From Pseudomonas turukhanskensis (GTDB taxonomy: Bacteria > Pseudomonadota > Gammaproteobacteria > Pseudomonadales > Pseudomonadaceae): a stretch of 42,039 bases of DNA. Position 1 is the first letter of the stretch. Each line of letters begins with the position of its first letter. Under the pieces are notes generated by a model. The model had not been told where the DNA came from. It worked only from the letters and a program-made list of their open reading frames with translations, and ran no database searches. Both the position numbers and the translations under genes were made by a program. The stretch spans positions 1 to 42,039 of the forward strand of contig NZ_BSFN01000028.1 in assembly GCF_027922365.1 (NCBI RefSeq), written 5' to 3'. Shown here piece by piece: positions 1 through 9,240 of the stretch.

Positions 1-70
1 TTTGGGGCTGTCCCGCCAGCAGAACAAATTCACGCCTTATCGACATAGTGCTGCGCTCCGGCCAAGGCAT
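1..70 (-). CDS. IS481-family transposase, N-terminal fragment (runs off the window)
   Basis: From the ATG at 70 the minus strand encodes 23 residues starting MPWPERSTMSIRREFVLLAG before the window ends. I recognise the opening M-P-W followed by a short basic stretch and S-I-R-R-E-F-V as the start of IS481-family transposases, which continue into a helix-turn-helix and an rve integrase core. Only the first residues are visible, so the domain assignment is by resemblance. The frame lies inside a repeat-bearing transposon end, which supports it. Whether the full gene is intact cannot be judged. Confidence 0.6.
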   Translation of the reverse strand, partial: MPWPERSTMSIRREFVLLAGQPQ

Positions 71-160
71 CACTCGATCTCCCGATTCGATGAAGCCTTT
101 AAGCCTAAATGCGTTACCTATGTCTCCCGACACCCGTTACCTATGTCCCCCGGCTGAACA
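1..160 (-). mobile_element. IS481-family insertion sequence, one end only
   Basis: The outer end appears to be near position 160; read inward on the minus strand it begins TGTTCAGCCGGGGGACATAG. A 19-base unit (cgttacctatgtc, then y, then cccgr) is present twice, at 112-130 and 135-153, 23 bases apart, as subterminal repeats of a transposon end would be. Inside it a minus-strand reading frame begins that looks like the N-terminus of an IS481-type DDE transposase. The rest of the element, its other end and any target duplication lie outside the window, so the exact boundary is inferred. Confidence 0.6.
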
Positions 161-219
161 CTTTGCGCACCGTGGCGATATCGGGGAGATCGCTGGTGCG
201 CGGAGCACACCCTACGAGA

Positions 220-1401
220 TCAAGCGCGTTCCAGCGCCAACGCCACGCCTTGCCCACCGCCGATGCACAAGGTCGCCAACCCCTTCTTGGCATCACGCTT
301 GATCATTTCGTGCAGCAAGGTCACCAGCACGCGGCAGCCTGATGCGCCAATGGGATGGCCGATGGCGATGGCGCCGCCGTTGACGTTCACTTTGCTGGCG
401 TCCCAACCCAATTCCTTGCCCACCGACAGTGCCTGTGCGGCGAAGGCTTCATTGGCTTCGATCAGGTCCAATTGGTCGAGGGTCCAGCCGGCCTTTTCCA
501 GGCAGCGTTTGGTCGCCGACACCGGGCCGATGCCCATGATCGCCGGGTCCACACCGGCATTGGCGTAAGCGGCGATTTTCGCCAGCACCGGCAGGCCGAG
601 AGCTTTGGCTTTTTCCGCGCTCATCAGGATCACGGCAGCAGCGCCGTCGTTCAGGCTGGAGGCGTTGCCGGCGGTTACGGTGCCGTCTTTTTTGAAGGCT
701 GGTTTCAGCTTGGCCAGCGCTTCGGCGGTGGTGCCGGCGCGCGGTTGTTCGTCAGTGGCGAAGACAAGCGGGTCGCCTTTGCGCTGGGGAATCAGGATCG
801 GGGTGATCTCGTCCTTGAAGCGCCCGCCTTCGATGGCGGCTACAGCTTTTTGCTGCGAACCGGCGGCAAAGGCGTCTTGTGCTTCGCGGCTGATGTCGTA
901 CTTATCCACAAGATTCTCGGCGGTGATGCCCATGTGGTAATCGTTGAAGGCATCCCACAGGCCATCGGTGATCATGCTGTCGATGACCTGCGAGTGGCCC
1001 ATGCGCAGGCCGGTGCGAGCGCTGGGCATGACGTATGGCGACAGGCTCATGTTTTCCTGGCCACCGGCGATGATCACGTCGGCATCGCCACAGCGAATGG
1101 CTTGTGCACCCAGGTGCAGGGCTTTGAGGCCCGAGCCGCAGACTTTATTCAGGGTCAGCGCCGGTACGGCCACCGGCAGGCCGGCCTTGATGGCGGCCTG
1201 GCGCGCCGGGTTCTGACCGGCGCCGGCGGTAAGTACCTGGCCGAGGATTACTTCATCCACCTCGGCGCCATCGAGGCCGGTCTGTTCCAGCAGCGCGCGG
1301 ATAACGGCGGCGCCCAAGTCCACGGCAGGAACACCGGCGAGCGAGCCCTGAAAGCTGCCGACGGCAGTACGGGTGGCGGCAACGATTACGACGTCTTGCA
1401 T
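220..1401 (-). CDS. acetyl-CoA C-acetyltransferase (thiolase)
   Basis: A 393-residue thiolase of normal full length. It condenses two acetyl-CoA to acetoacetyl-CoA or runs the reverse cleavage. The nucleophile Cys88 lies in NKVCGSGLKAL, the second catalytic motif GHPIGASG near residue 349 supplies the His, and the C-terminal CIGGGQG supplies the general base Cys near 379. I chose ATG 1401 over an in-frame ATG at 1416: it gives the usual MQDVVIVAATRTA start and has a GAGGA ribosome site about ten bases upstream. The gene follows DUF2236 and acs on the same strand, so all three may act in short-chain acyl metabolism. The biosynthetic or degradative direction (phbA, atoB or bktB type) cannot be told from sequence. 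Its stop is about 60 bases from the IS end, so the insertion has not cut it. Confidence 0.9.
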   Translation of the reverse strand: MQDVVIVAATRTAVGSFQGSLAGVPAVDLGAAVIRALLEQTGLDGAEVDEVILGQVLTAGAGQNPARQAAIKAGLPVAVPALTLNKVCGSGLKALHLGAQAIRCGDADVIIAGGQENMSLSPYVMPSARTGLRMGHSQVIDSMITDGLWDAFNDYHMGITAENLVDKYDISREAQDAFAAGSQQKAVAAIEGGRFKDEITPILIPQRKGDPLVFATDEQPRAGTTAEALAKLKPAFKKDGTVTAGNASSLNDGAAAVILMSAEKAKALGLPVLAKIAAYANAGVDPAIMGIGPVSATKRCLEKAGWTLDQLDLIEANEAFAAQALSVGKELGWDASKVNVNGGAIAIGHPIGASGCRVLVTLLHEMIKRDAKKGLATLCIGGGQGVALALERA

Positions 1402-1501
1402 GGCGCGAATCCTCATCTAAGCAGGGCGCGGCCAGGCCGCGGCGGGCGGTTATGGTGGCACAGGGGCGGGGCCGCAGCCACACGCATGGCTGACTAGCGG
1501 G

Positions 1502-2380
1502 TCAGCGCAGCGCAGGTAAGCCCATGCGTTTGCGCGCCCGGTGATAGGCGCCGCTGCGCACGGCCCAGCGCAACAACGGCGCGCTACGTTTTACCGCGCT
1601 GCGTATTAGCAGACGTTGGCGTTCCGACAGTTGCAAGCCCAGCATATCGGCCGCCCACGGCGGTAACAGGTCGATGCCGGCACGCATCATCAGCGCCCCA
1701 AATGGCTTGGCCACGGTACTGGGTGCCGGCGCATTGAACAGCACGTCCATGATCTCGAGACTGCGTTCATCGCAGAGCAGTTGCGGGCGAATGCGCTGCA
1801 GATAATCGGCGACTTCCTGGCAACTGCGCGGCACGTCAGTGGCACCCAGGCGTTCGGCAATCAAGGCGATTTCGGCGTAGTAGCGGTCTTGCTCTGCTGT
1901 GGATAAGTTCGGATTGCAGTAGCGCAGGTGCGCCGCCAGAAAACTGCTGACTTCGGCCACATGCACCCAGGTGAGTAACGCCGGGTCGCTGGCGGCATAG
2001 GGGCGGCCGTCCTTGGCGGTGCCGGTGACCTGCAGGTGAATGGTGCGTACCTTGTCGATCAGCCAGTTGGCGTCTTTGGTTGAGCCATAGGTGGTGCCGG
2101 AAATAAATTGTCCGGTGCGGCGCAGGCGGCCGAGCAGGTCTTCGCGAAAATTCGAGTGGTCCCACACCCCGGCCAACGCCAGTGGATGCAGGGCTTGCAG
2201 CAGCAGGGCGCTGATGCCGCCGATCATCATGCTGGTGAAGTCGCCATGCACGCGCCAGCATACGGCGTCGGGGCCAAACAGGCCGGGGTCGCCAGCGGGC
2301 TGTTCAAAGTCGATTTGTCCGAGCGCCAGGCCGGTAAGGCTTAGCACTTGGCGTTCGATGCGCTGGCGCAGAAATTCCAT
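1502..2380 (-). CDS. oxygenase MpaB family (DUF2236) protein
   Basis: A 292-residue soluble protein of the DUF2236/MpaB family. It shows the family pattern of an early GDFTSMMIGG segment, an NFREDLLGRLRRTGQF stretch with a following TTYGS motif, and conserved HLRYCNP in the middle. Relatives include the fungal MpaB oxygenase and latex-clearing-protein-like haem enzymes, so an oxidative role is suggested, but no substrate can be named. It lies 52 bases downstream of acs, with a GC-rich hairpin between them, and 100 bases upstream of the thiolase on the same strand. Co-transcription with acs is possible but not shown. No signal peptide or membrane segment is evident. Confidence 0.8.
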   Translation of the reverse strand: MEFLRQRIERQVLSLTGLALGQIDFEQPAGDPGLFGPDAVCWRVHGDFTSMMIGGISALLLQALHPLALAGVWDHSNFREDLLGRLRRTGQFISGTTYGSTKDANWLIDKVRTIHLQVTGTAKDGRPYAASDPALLTWVHVAEVSSFLAAHLRYCNPNLSTAEQDRYYAEIALIAERLGATDVPRSCQEVADYLQRIRPQLLCDERSLEIMDVLFNAPAPSTVAKPFGALMMRAGIDLLPPWAADMLGLQLSERQRLLIRSAVKRSAPLLRWAVRSGAYHRARKRMGLPALR

Positions 2381-2398
2381 CGGTAACTCAAGGTCAGG

Positions 2399-2424
2399 CC
2401 CGGCGCCGCATCAGCAGCGCCGGG
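2399..2424 (-). terminator. GC-rich hairpin between acs and the DUF2236 gene
   Basis: A perfect 8-bp stem (cccggcgc paired with gcgccggg) with a 10-base loop lies directly after the acs stop codon. No T-run follows it on the minus strand, so it may be a weak terminator or an mRNA-stabilising hairpin rather than a full intrinsic terminator. Confidence 0.4.
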
Positions 2425-2432
2425 CGCGCAGG

Positions 2433-4370
<1,938 letters not shown>

Positions 4371-4380
4371 GGCGGAGTCC

Positions 4381-4391
4381 TTGTTTTTGTT
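4381..4391 (-). promoter_or_regulatory. A-rich Hfq/Crc-type motif over the acs ribosome binding site
   Basis: The minus strand reads AACAAAAACAA immediately followed by GGA of the acs ribosome site, 10 bases before the ATG. This fits the AAnAAnAA signature bound by Hfq with Crc in Pseudomonas catabolite repression. The motif is seen directly; the regulatory role is inferred. Confidence 0.6.
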
Positions 4392-4505
4392 GACCGCTAG
4401 TTATGACCGCTGAATGTAGGAAACGGTGAAGCTAAAGATAGACCGCTAGGGTGCACTCTAGGCGGCGCGAGGTACAACCCCTCCTTTTTCCAGGCCTGCC
4501 CTATC

Positions 4506-4569
4506 GAGGCTGAAGCCTCTCCTACAGGAGGAAATGAGGTCCCTTGTTGGAGAGGCTTCAGCCTCGAGC
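4506..4569. repeat. inverted REP pair (REPIN-like)
   Basis: Two perfect 19-base inverted arms, tcgaggctgaagcctctcc at 4506-4524 and its reverse complement at 4551-4569, flank a 26-base spacer containing ctacaggagg. Each arm has its own internal palindrome (gaggct-gaagcctc). Arm plus adjoining 'tgtagga/ttgttgga' matches the layout of P. fluorescens REP sequences, and the paired inverted arrangement is that of a REPIN. It lies in the acs-pgi intergenic region. Confidence 0.75.
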
Positions 4570-4590
4570 TGTTGATTTCTAAAGGCATAA

Positions 4591-4626
4591 AAAAACCGGC
4601 CTGGGACAAGCAGGCCGGTTTTTTGG
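4591..4626 (-). terminator. intrinsic terminator downstream of pgi
   Basis: The stem aaccggcctg/caggccggtt with a short loop is flanked by seven A on one side and six T on the other, so it can act in both directions. It lies just beyond the pgi stop codon and before the acs promoter region, so it should separate pgi from acs. Confidence 0.88.
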
Positions 4627-4638
4627 AACGCTACACAA

Positions 4639-6303
4639 TCAACCACGGTGACGGGCGCGGAAATAGTCGATCAGACCCTGGGTGGAGGCATCTTCAGCTG
4701 GCTGTTCGTTACCGCCAGTCAGACGCTGATAAACGCCTTTGCCCAGCTCCTTGCCCAGCTCCACACCCCATTGGTCGAAGGCGTTGATGCCCCAGACCAC
4801 GCTTTGCACAAACACCTTGTGCTCATACAGCGCCACCAGGCCGCCGAGACGGCGGGGGCTGATACGTTCCATAGCCAGGGTGTTGCTCGGGCGGTTGCCA
4901 GGAATGACTTTGTGCGGCGCCAGGCGCTCGACTTCCTCTTCCGGCAGGCCTTTGCTGCGCAGCTCGGTTTCAGCTTCGTCGCGGGTTTTACCCAGCATCA
5001 GCGCCTGGCTCTGCGAGAGGCAGTTGGCGTACAGCCATTGATGGTGGTCGGCCACCGGGTTGTAGCTGACTACCGGCACAATAAAGTCGGCCGGAATCAG
5101 TTGGGTGCCTTGGTGCAATAACTGGTGGTAAGCGTGCTGGCCGTTACAACCCACACCACCCCAGATCACCGGACCGGTTTCGCAGGTAACCGCGCTGCCG
5201 TCCTGGCGCACGCTTTTGCCGTTGGACTCCATGTCCAGCTGCTGCAAGTGCTTGGTGATGTTACGCAGGTAGTGGTCGTACGGCAGGATCGCGTGGCTTT
5301 GCGCGTCCCAGAAGTTGCCGTACCACACGCCGAGCAAGGCCAGCAGCACCGGCATGTTCTTCTCGAACGGTGCGGTCTGGAAGTGCTGGTCCATGCTGTA
5401 GGCGCCGGAGAGCAGTTCCTTGAAGTTGGCCATGCCGATGGCCAGGGCGATTGGCAAACCAATGGCTGACCACAGCGAGTAACGCCCGCCCACCCAGTCC
5501 CACATCGGGAAGATGTTCTCTTCGCGGATACCAAAGGCCACCGCCGCATCGCGGTTGCTGGAAACGGCGATGAAGTGTTTGTACAGATCACCTTCCGAGC
5601 CGCCTTGGGCCAGGTACCAGCTGCGGGCGGCCTGGGCGTTTTTCAGGGTTTCGAGGGTGTTGAAGGATTTGGACGAGACAATAAACAGGGTGGTCTCGGC
5701 TTTCAGGCCTTCGGACAGCTCGTGGAATTCACTGCCGTCGATGTTCGCCAGGTAGTGGCAGCGTACGCCGCGCTGGGCATAGGGCAGCAGCGCTTCGGAA
5801 ACGAGCTGCGGGCCGAGGAACGAGCCACCGATACCGATGTTCACCACGTCGGTGATTGGCTTCTCGGTATAACCACGCCACAGACCGTTGTGAATGCGGG
5901 TGACCAATTCGGTCATCTGGTTGAGTACGCGGTGCACATCGGGCATCACGTTGACGCCGTTCACCGTCAGGCGCTCACCCACCGGGCGACGCAGCGCGGT
6001 GTGCAGCGCCGGCCGGCCCTCGGAGGCGTTTACCAGCGTGCCGTTGACCATTTCACTGATGGCGTCTTTGAGGCCGACTTCTTCTGCCAGTTTCACCAGC
6101 AGGTCGCGGGTTTCGGTGGTGATCAGGTTTTTCGAGTAGTCCAGAAACAGGCCGCAGCTGCTCAGGGAGAATTCGTTGAAACGCTTGTCGTCGGAGTTGA
6201 AGGCTTCCCGCATGCTGAAGTCTTGCATGGCTTCGCGGTGCTGGCGCAGTGCCTGCCAGGCCGGCAAGGAGGTAACGTCGAGTGGATGTTGGTAGTACGC
6301 CAT
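4639..6303 (-). CDS. pgi: glucose-6-phosphate isomerase
   Basis: A 554-residue enzyme interconverting glucose-6-phosphate and fructose-6-phosphate. In Pseudomonas, which degrades glucose by the Entner-Doudoroff route, it acts mainly in gluconeogenesis and in recycling triose phosphate to hexose. Family signatures are visible: DVVNIGIGGSFLGP near 150, and MWDWVGGRYSLWSAIGLP near 265 with the substrate-binding Arg. The start is ATG 6303 (MAYYQH); a TTG three codons upstream is in frame but ATG is better spaced from AAGGA. The length matches other Pseudomonas Pgi proteins. It has its own downstream terminator and is separated from panD by another, so it is probably monocistronic. Confidence 0.97.
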   Translation of the reverse strand: MAYYQHPLDVTSLPAWQALRQHREAMQDFSMREAFNSDDKRFNEFSLSSCGLFLDYSKNLITTETRDLLVKLAEEVGLKDAISEMVNGTLVNASEGRPALHTALRRPVGERLTVNGVNVMPDVHRVLNQMTELVTRIHNGLWRGYTEKPITDVVNIGIGGSFLGPQLVSEALLPYAQRGVRCHYLANIDGSEFHELSEGLKAETTLFIVSSKSFNTLETLKNAQAARSWYLAQGGSEGDLYKHFIAVSSNRDAAVAFGIREENIFPMWDWVGGRYSLWSAIGLPIALAIGMANFKELLSGAYSMDQHFQTAPFEKNMPVLLALLGVWYGNFWDAQSHAILPYDHYLRNITKHLQQLDMESNGKSVRQDGSAVTCETGPVIWGGVGCNGQHAYHQLLHQGTQLIPADFIVPVVSYNPVADHHQWLYANCLSQSQALMLGKTRDEAETELRSKGLPEEEVERLAPHKVIPGNRPSNTLAMERISPRRLGGLVALYEHKVFVQSVVWGINAFDQWGVELGKELGKGVYQRLTGGNEQPAEDASTQGLIDYFRARHRG

Positions 6304-6349
6304 AGCCTGCAAATTCCTTTCTGACTAACGTGAGAAACCTATGACCATT

Positions 6350-6376
6350 AAAAAGCCCGGACGGCTCCGGGCTTTT
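6350..6376 (-). terminator. intrinsic terminator downstream of panD
   Basis: A stem of agcccgg and ccgggct with a 6-base loop (acggct), flanked by AAAA and TTTT. It lies between the panD stop and the pgi start and would end the panBCD transcript. Confidence 0.85.
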
Positions 6377-6473
6377 ATCTTAGCGAGTAACGCCGCTGGT
6401 GCTGTCACATACGGTCACAGCGGCTTTCGTGCCAACTGCGCGGTCGGGACGGCGGTGCATCATAGCGACCTTG

Positions 6474-6854
6474 TTACGCGACTTGAACAGGTATGGCATC
6501 GCTGGTGTGGCTGAGTTCATTGCCCGGCGCCATATATAGCATCTTGGGTTTGAAATTCAGCAGCTCGGCTTCGCTGTAGTGGGCATAGGCGCAGATAATC
6601 ACGCGGTGACCGACGTGCGCCTTGTGCGCCGCTGCGCCGTTGACCGAGATGATGCGCGAGCCTTCTTCGCCACGGATGGCGTAGGTGGTGAAGCGTTCAC
6701 CGTTGTCGACGTTGTAGATCTGAATCTGCTCGTACTCACGAATGCCGGCCAGGTCCAGCCACTCGCCGTCGATGGCGCAGGAACCTTCGTAGTCGAGTAC
6801 CGCGTGGGTCACTTCGGCGCGGTGCAGTTTGGCCTTGAGCATAATGGCGTGCAT
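6474..6854 (-). CDS. panD: aspartate 1-decarboxylase (pyruvoyl enzyme)
   Basis: A 126-residue proenzyme that decarboxylates L-aspartate to beta-alanine for pantothenate synthesis. The self-cleavage site Gly24-Ser25 is visible in YEGSCAIDG; after cleavage Ser25 becomes the pyruvoyl cofactor. Lys9 of the N-terminal KAKLHRA motif and Tyr58-region residues of the family are also present. The length equals that of typical bacterial PanD. It lies 69 bases after panC on the same strand and ends at a terminator, so it is likely the last gene of a panB-panC-panD unit. Confidence 0.97.
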   Translation of the reverse strand: MHAIMLKAKLHRAEVTHAVLDYEGSCAIDGEWLDLAGIREYEQIQIYNVDNGERFTTYAIRGEEGSRIISVNGAAAHKAHVGHRVIICAYAHYSEAELLNFKPKMLYMAPGNELSHTSDAIPVQVA

Positions 6855-6923
6855 GGCGACTCCTTGGCGGCGGCGCCTTTTGTTATTGGACGGGCGCCGC
6901 AGGTTTTATGTGTGGGGGGACGT

Positions 6924-7784
6924 TCAGGCGCCTTCAGGCAACTCGAAGGCAATGTTGTCGATCAGGCGCGTGGTGCCGACGAACAGAGCGACCAGAATCA
7001 CCAGGTTGCGGTCCTCGGCGGTAACCGGCCGCAGGTTGTCGGCGCGGCGCACTTCCAGGTAGTCCATGCGAAAGCCGGCGCCTTCCAGCTGCTGCTTGCC
7101 TTCGACGATCAGTGCCGGGTAATCACGGGCACCGGCCTTGATGGCCGTGGCCATCTGGTGCAGGCACTGATAGATGGCGGGTACCGCAGCGCGCTGGGTG
7201 GCGTCGAGGTAACCGTTGCGCGAGGACAGCGCCAGGCCGTCGTCGGCGCGCACAGTCGGTTCGCCAATGATCTGGATCGGCATATTCAGGTCGCGCACCA
7301 GAGTGCGGATCACGGCCAGTTGCTGGTAATCCTTCTGGCCGAAAATGGCGATGTCTGGCTGCACCATCTGGAACAGCTTGGTGACCACGGTGGAGACACC
7401 GTCGAAGTGCCCTGGGCGACTGCCGCCGCACAGGCCTTCGGAAACCCCGGAAACATGCACGATGGTTTGCGCGGCCATGCCGTCGGGGTACATCTCTTCT
7501 ACGCTGGGGGCGAACAACAGTTGGCAGCCGGCTTCAATTAGGCGTTCTTTGTCGGCGGCCAGGGTGCGCGGGTAGCCTTCCAGGTCTTCTTTCGGCCCGA
7601 ATTGCAGGGGGTTGACGAAGATACTGGCGACAACGAAGTCGACCCGTTGGGCGGCTTTTTCTACCAGCGCGGCGTGGCCGGCGTGCAGATTGCCCATGGT
7701 CGGCACCAGGCCGATATCTTTGCCCTCGGCACGCGCCTGGGCGACAGCGGCGCGTAGCTCGCGGACGGTGGTAACCGTGTTCAT
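6924..7784 (-). CDS. panC: pantothenate synthetase (pantoate--beta-alanine ligase)
   Basis: A 286-residue enzyme that joins pantoate and beta-alanine with ATP through a pantoyl adenylate. The HIGH-like motif is PTMGNLHAGH (near 30), FVNPLQFGPKEDLEGYPR (near 60) binds substrate, and the KMSKS-like region is SSRNGYLD (near 187). The ATG overlaps the panB stop by four bases (ATGA), so the two are translationally coupled. All three committed-step pantothenate genes are adjacent here, in the order panB, panC, panD. Confidence 0.97.
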   Translation of the reverse strand: MNTVTTVRELRAAVAQARAEGKDIGLVPTMGNLHAGHAALVEKAAQRVDFVVASIFVNPLQFGPKEDLEGYPRTLAADKERLIEAGCQLLFAPSVEEMYPDGMAAQTIVHVSGVSEGLCGGSRPGHFDGVSTVVTKLFQMVQPDIAIFGQKDYQQLAVIRTLVRDLNMPIQIIGEPTVRADDGLALSSRNGYLDATQRAAVPAIYQCLHQMATAIKAGARDYPALIVEGKQQLEGAGFRMDYLEVRRADNLRPVTAEDRNLVILVALFVGTTRLIDNIAFELPEGA

Positions 7785-8584
7785 GCAGAGAATCCGTGTT
7801 CAGCGGCAGGGAATGAGGAATCTTTGACCGCCGCGACATAGGCGCTAATGGCGCCGTCGATGCTGGTCTGGCCGACCATGAAGTTCTTCACGAACTTGGG
7901 CATGCGGCCGGTGAGGGACAGGCCGAGCATGTCGTGCAATACCAGCACCTGGCCGTCTGTGGCGTTGCCGGCACCAATGCCGATAACCGGAATTTTCACC
8001 GCGTCGGTGATTTCGGCCGCCAGTTCGCTGGGCACGCACTCAAGCAGCAGCATGGCGGCGCCGGCCTGTTCCAGGGCAATGGCATCGCTGCGCAGCTGGC
8101 GCGCCTGGGCTTCGTTACGGCCCTGCACTTTATAACCACCGAGCACGTTCACCGATTGCGGCGTGAGGCCCATGTGGATGCAGGTGGGTACGCCGTTGTC
8201 CGCCAGGCGGCGAACGATCTCGGCCAGGAAGGCGCCGCCTTCGAGCTTGACCATATGTGCACCGGCCTGCATGACCGCGGCGCTGTTGACCAGGGCTTGT
8301 TCGAGGGTGGCATAGGCCATGAAGGGCAGGTCGGTAACGATAAAGGCACCACGGTTGCCGCGCTTGACGCAGGCGGTGTGGTAAGCCATGTCCGCAACAC
8401 TGACCGGCAGGGTGCTGTCATGGCCTTGTACGACCATGCCCAGGGAATCCCCCACCAGCAGAACTTCCACGCCAGCCTTGGCGGCAACGGAAGCGAAAGT
8501 GGCATCGTAGGCAGTGAGCATGACGATTTTCTCGCCTTTTTGATTCAGCTCTTGCAGGGTGCTCAGGGTAACGTCAGGCATCAT
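7781..8584 (-). CDS. panB: 3-methyl-2-oxobutanoate hydroxymethyltransferase
   Basis: A 267-residue enzyme that transfers a hydroxymethyl group from methylene-tetrahydrofolate to 2-oxoisovalerate, giving ketopantoate. Its substrate is the valine-pathway intermediate made by IlvC/IlvD, and ilvIHC is in the same window. Seen are LTAYDATFA, the metal-binding VGDSLGMVVQGHDSTLPV and HMGLTPQSV. Two adjacent ATGs (8584 and 8581) could start it; the GAGGA site favours either about equally, so one residue is uncertain. A TTGACT hexamer lies upstream in the panB-folK gap and may belong to a promoter for the pan genes. Confidence 0.96.
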   Translation of the reverse strand: MMPDVTLSTLQELNQKGEKIVMLTAYDATFASVAAKAGVEVLLVGDSLGMVVQGHDSTLPVSVADMAYHTACVKRGNRGAFIVTDLPFMAYATLEQALVNSAAVMQAGAHMVKLEGGAFLAEIVRRLADNGVPTCIHMGLTPQSVNVLGGYKVQGRNEAQARQLRSDAIALEQAGAAMLLLECVPSELAAEITDAVKIPVIGIGAGNATDGQVLVLHDMLGLSLTGRMPKFVKNFMVGQTSIDGAISAYVAAVKDSSFPAAEHGFSA

Positions 8585-8748
8585 ATTGGTCCTCTTAGAG
8601 CCTCGCGCGCACCGGCGCGGGGCAACGGGACGCCTATAGTCGTGATGCGAAAGGGCGAAGTCAATTGCAGGTGTTACCGACTTGTTACTGGCGTTACCGC
8701 CAATGCCACGCTTGTAGTTTTACTACCTCAGCCCAGCAACCATGCCGG

Positions 8749-9240
8749 TTACAGCGAAGCAGGCAGGCGTTCCAAGCCCTCGAAGGGGCATGCCTGGAGC
8801 AAGTCGGGAAGCCGACGGCCATCGGCCAGGGTTAATTGTGGCGCGAGTTCGGCGAGTGGATAGAGGACGAACGGCCGTGCATGCATATGGTAGTGCGGCA
8901 CTTGCAGGCGGGGTTCGTTAAGCAGGCGCTGGCCGAAGGCGAGGATATCCAGGTCCAGCGTGCGCGGGCCCCAGCGTTCGGCTTTGCGTTCACGGCCTTG
9001 TTCGCGTTCGATGGTTTGCAGGGCGTCGAGCAACTGCAGCGGTTCGAGCGTGGTGTCCAGTGCCGCTACCGCATTCACATAACGCGGCTGGTCGGCGGGG
9101 CCGAGCGGGTCGCTGCTATAGAAGGAGGAGTGTTGCGCGAGGGTGCTGTTCGGCAACTGCGCCAGCGCCGCCAGGGCGCCGCGCAATTGTTGCAGGGGTT
9201 CGGCCAGGTTGCTGCCCAGGCCGATATACACACGTTCCAT
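8749..9240 (-). CDS. folK: 2-amino-4-hydroxy-6-hydroxymethyldihydropteridine pyrophosphokinase
   Basis: A 163-residue HPPK that transfers pyrophosphate from ATP to the pterin in folate synthesis. GLGSN opens the protein at residue 7, the signature RWGPRTLDLDIL lies near 90 with the two Mg-binding Asp, and RPFVLYPLAELAP near 123 completes the active-site loops. The reading frame remains open to 9393, but ATG 9240 is the right start: it gives the normal MERVYIGLGSN and shares one base with the pcnB stop (TGATG). Translational coupling to pcnB is therefore likely. A 164-base gap separates it from panB. Confidence 0.96.
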   Translation of the reverse strand: MERVYIGLGSNLAEPLQQLRGALAALAQLPNSTLAQHSSFYSSDPLGPADQPRYVNAVAALDTTLEPLQLLDALQTIEREQGRERKAERWGPRTLDLDILAFGQRLLNEPRLQVPHYHMHARPFVLYPLAELAPQLTLADGRRLPDLLQACPFEGLERLPASL

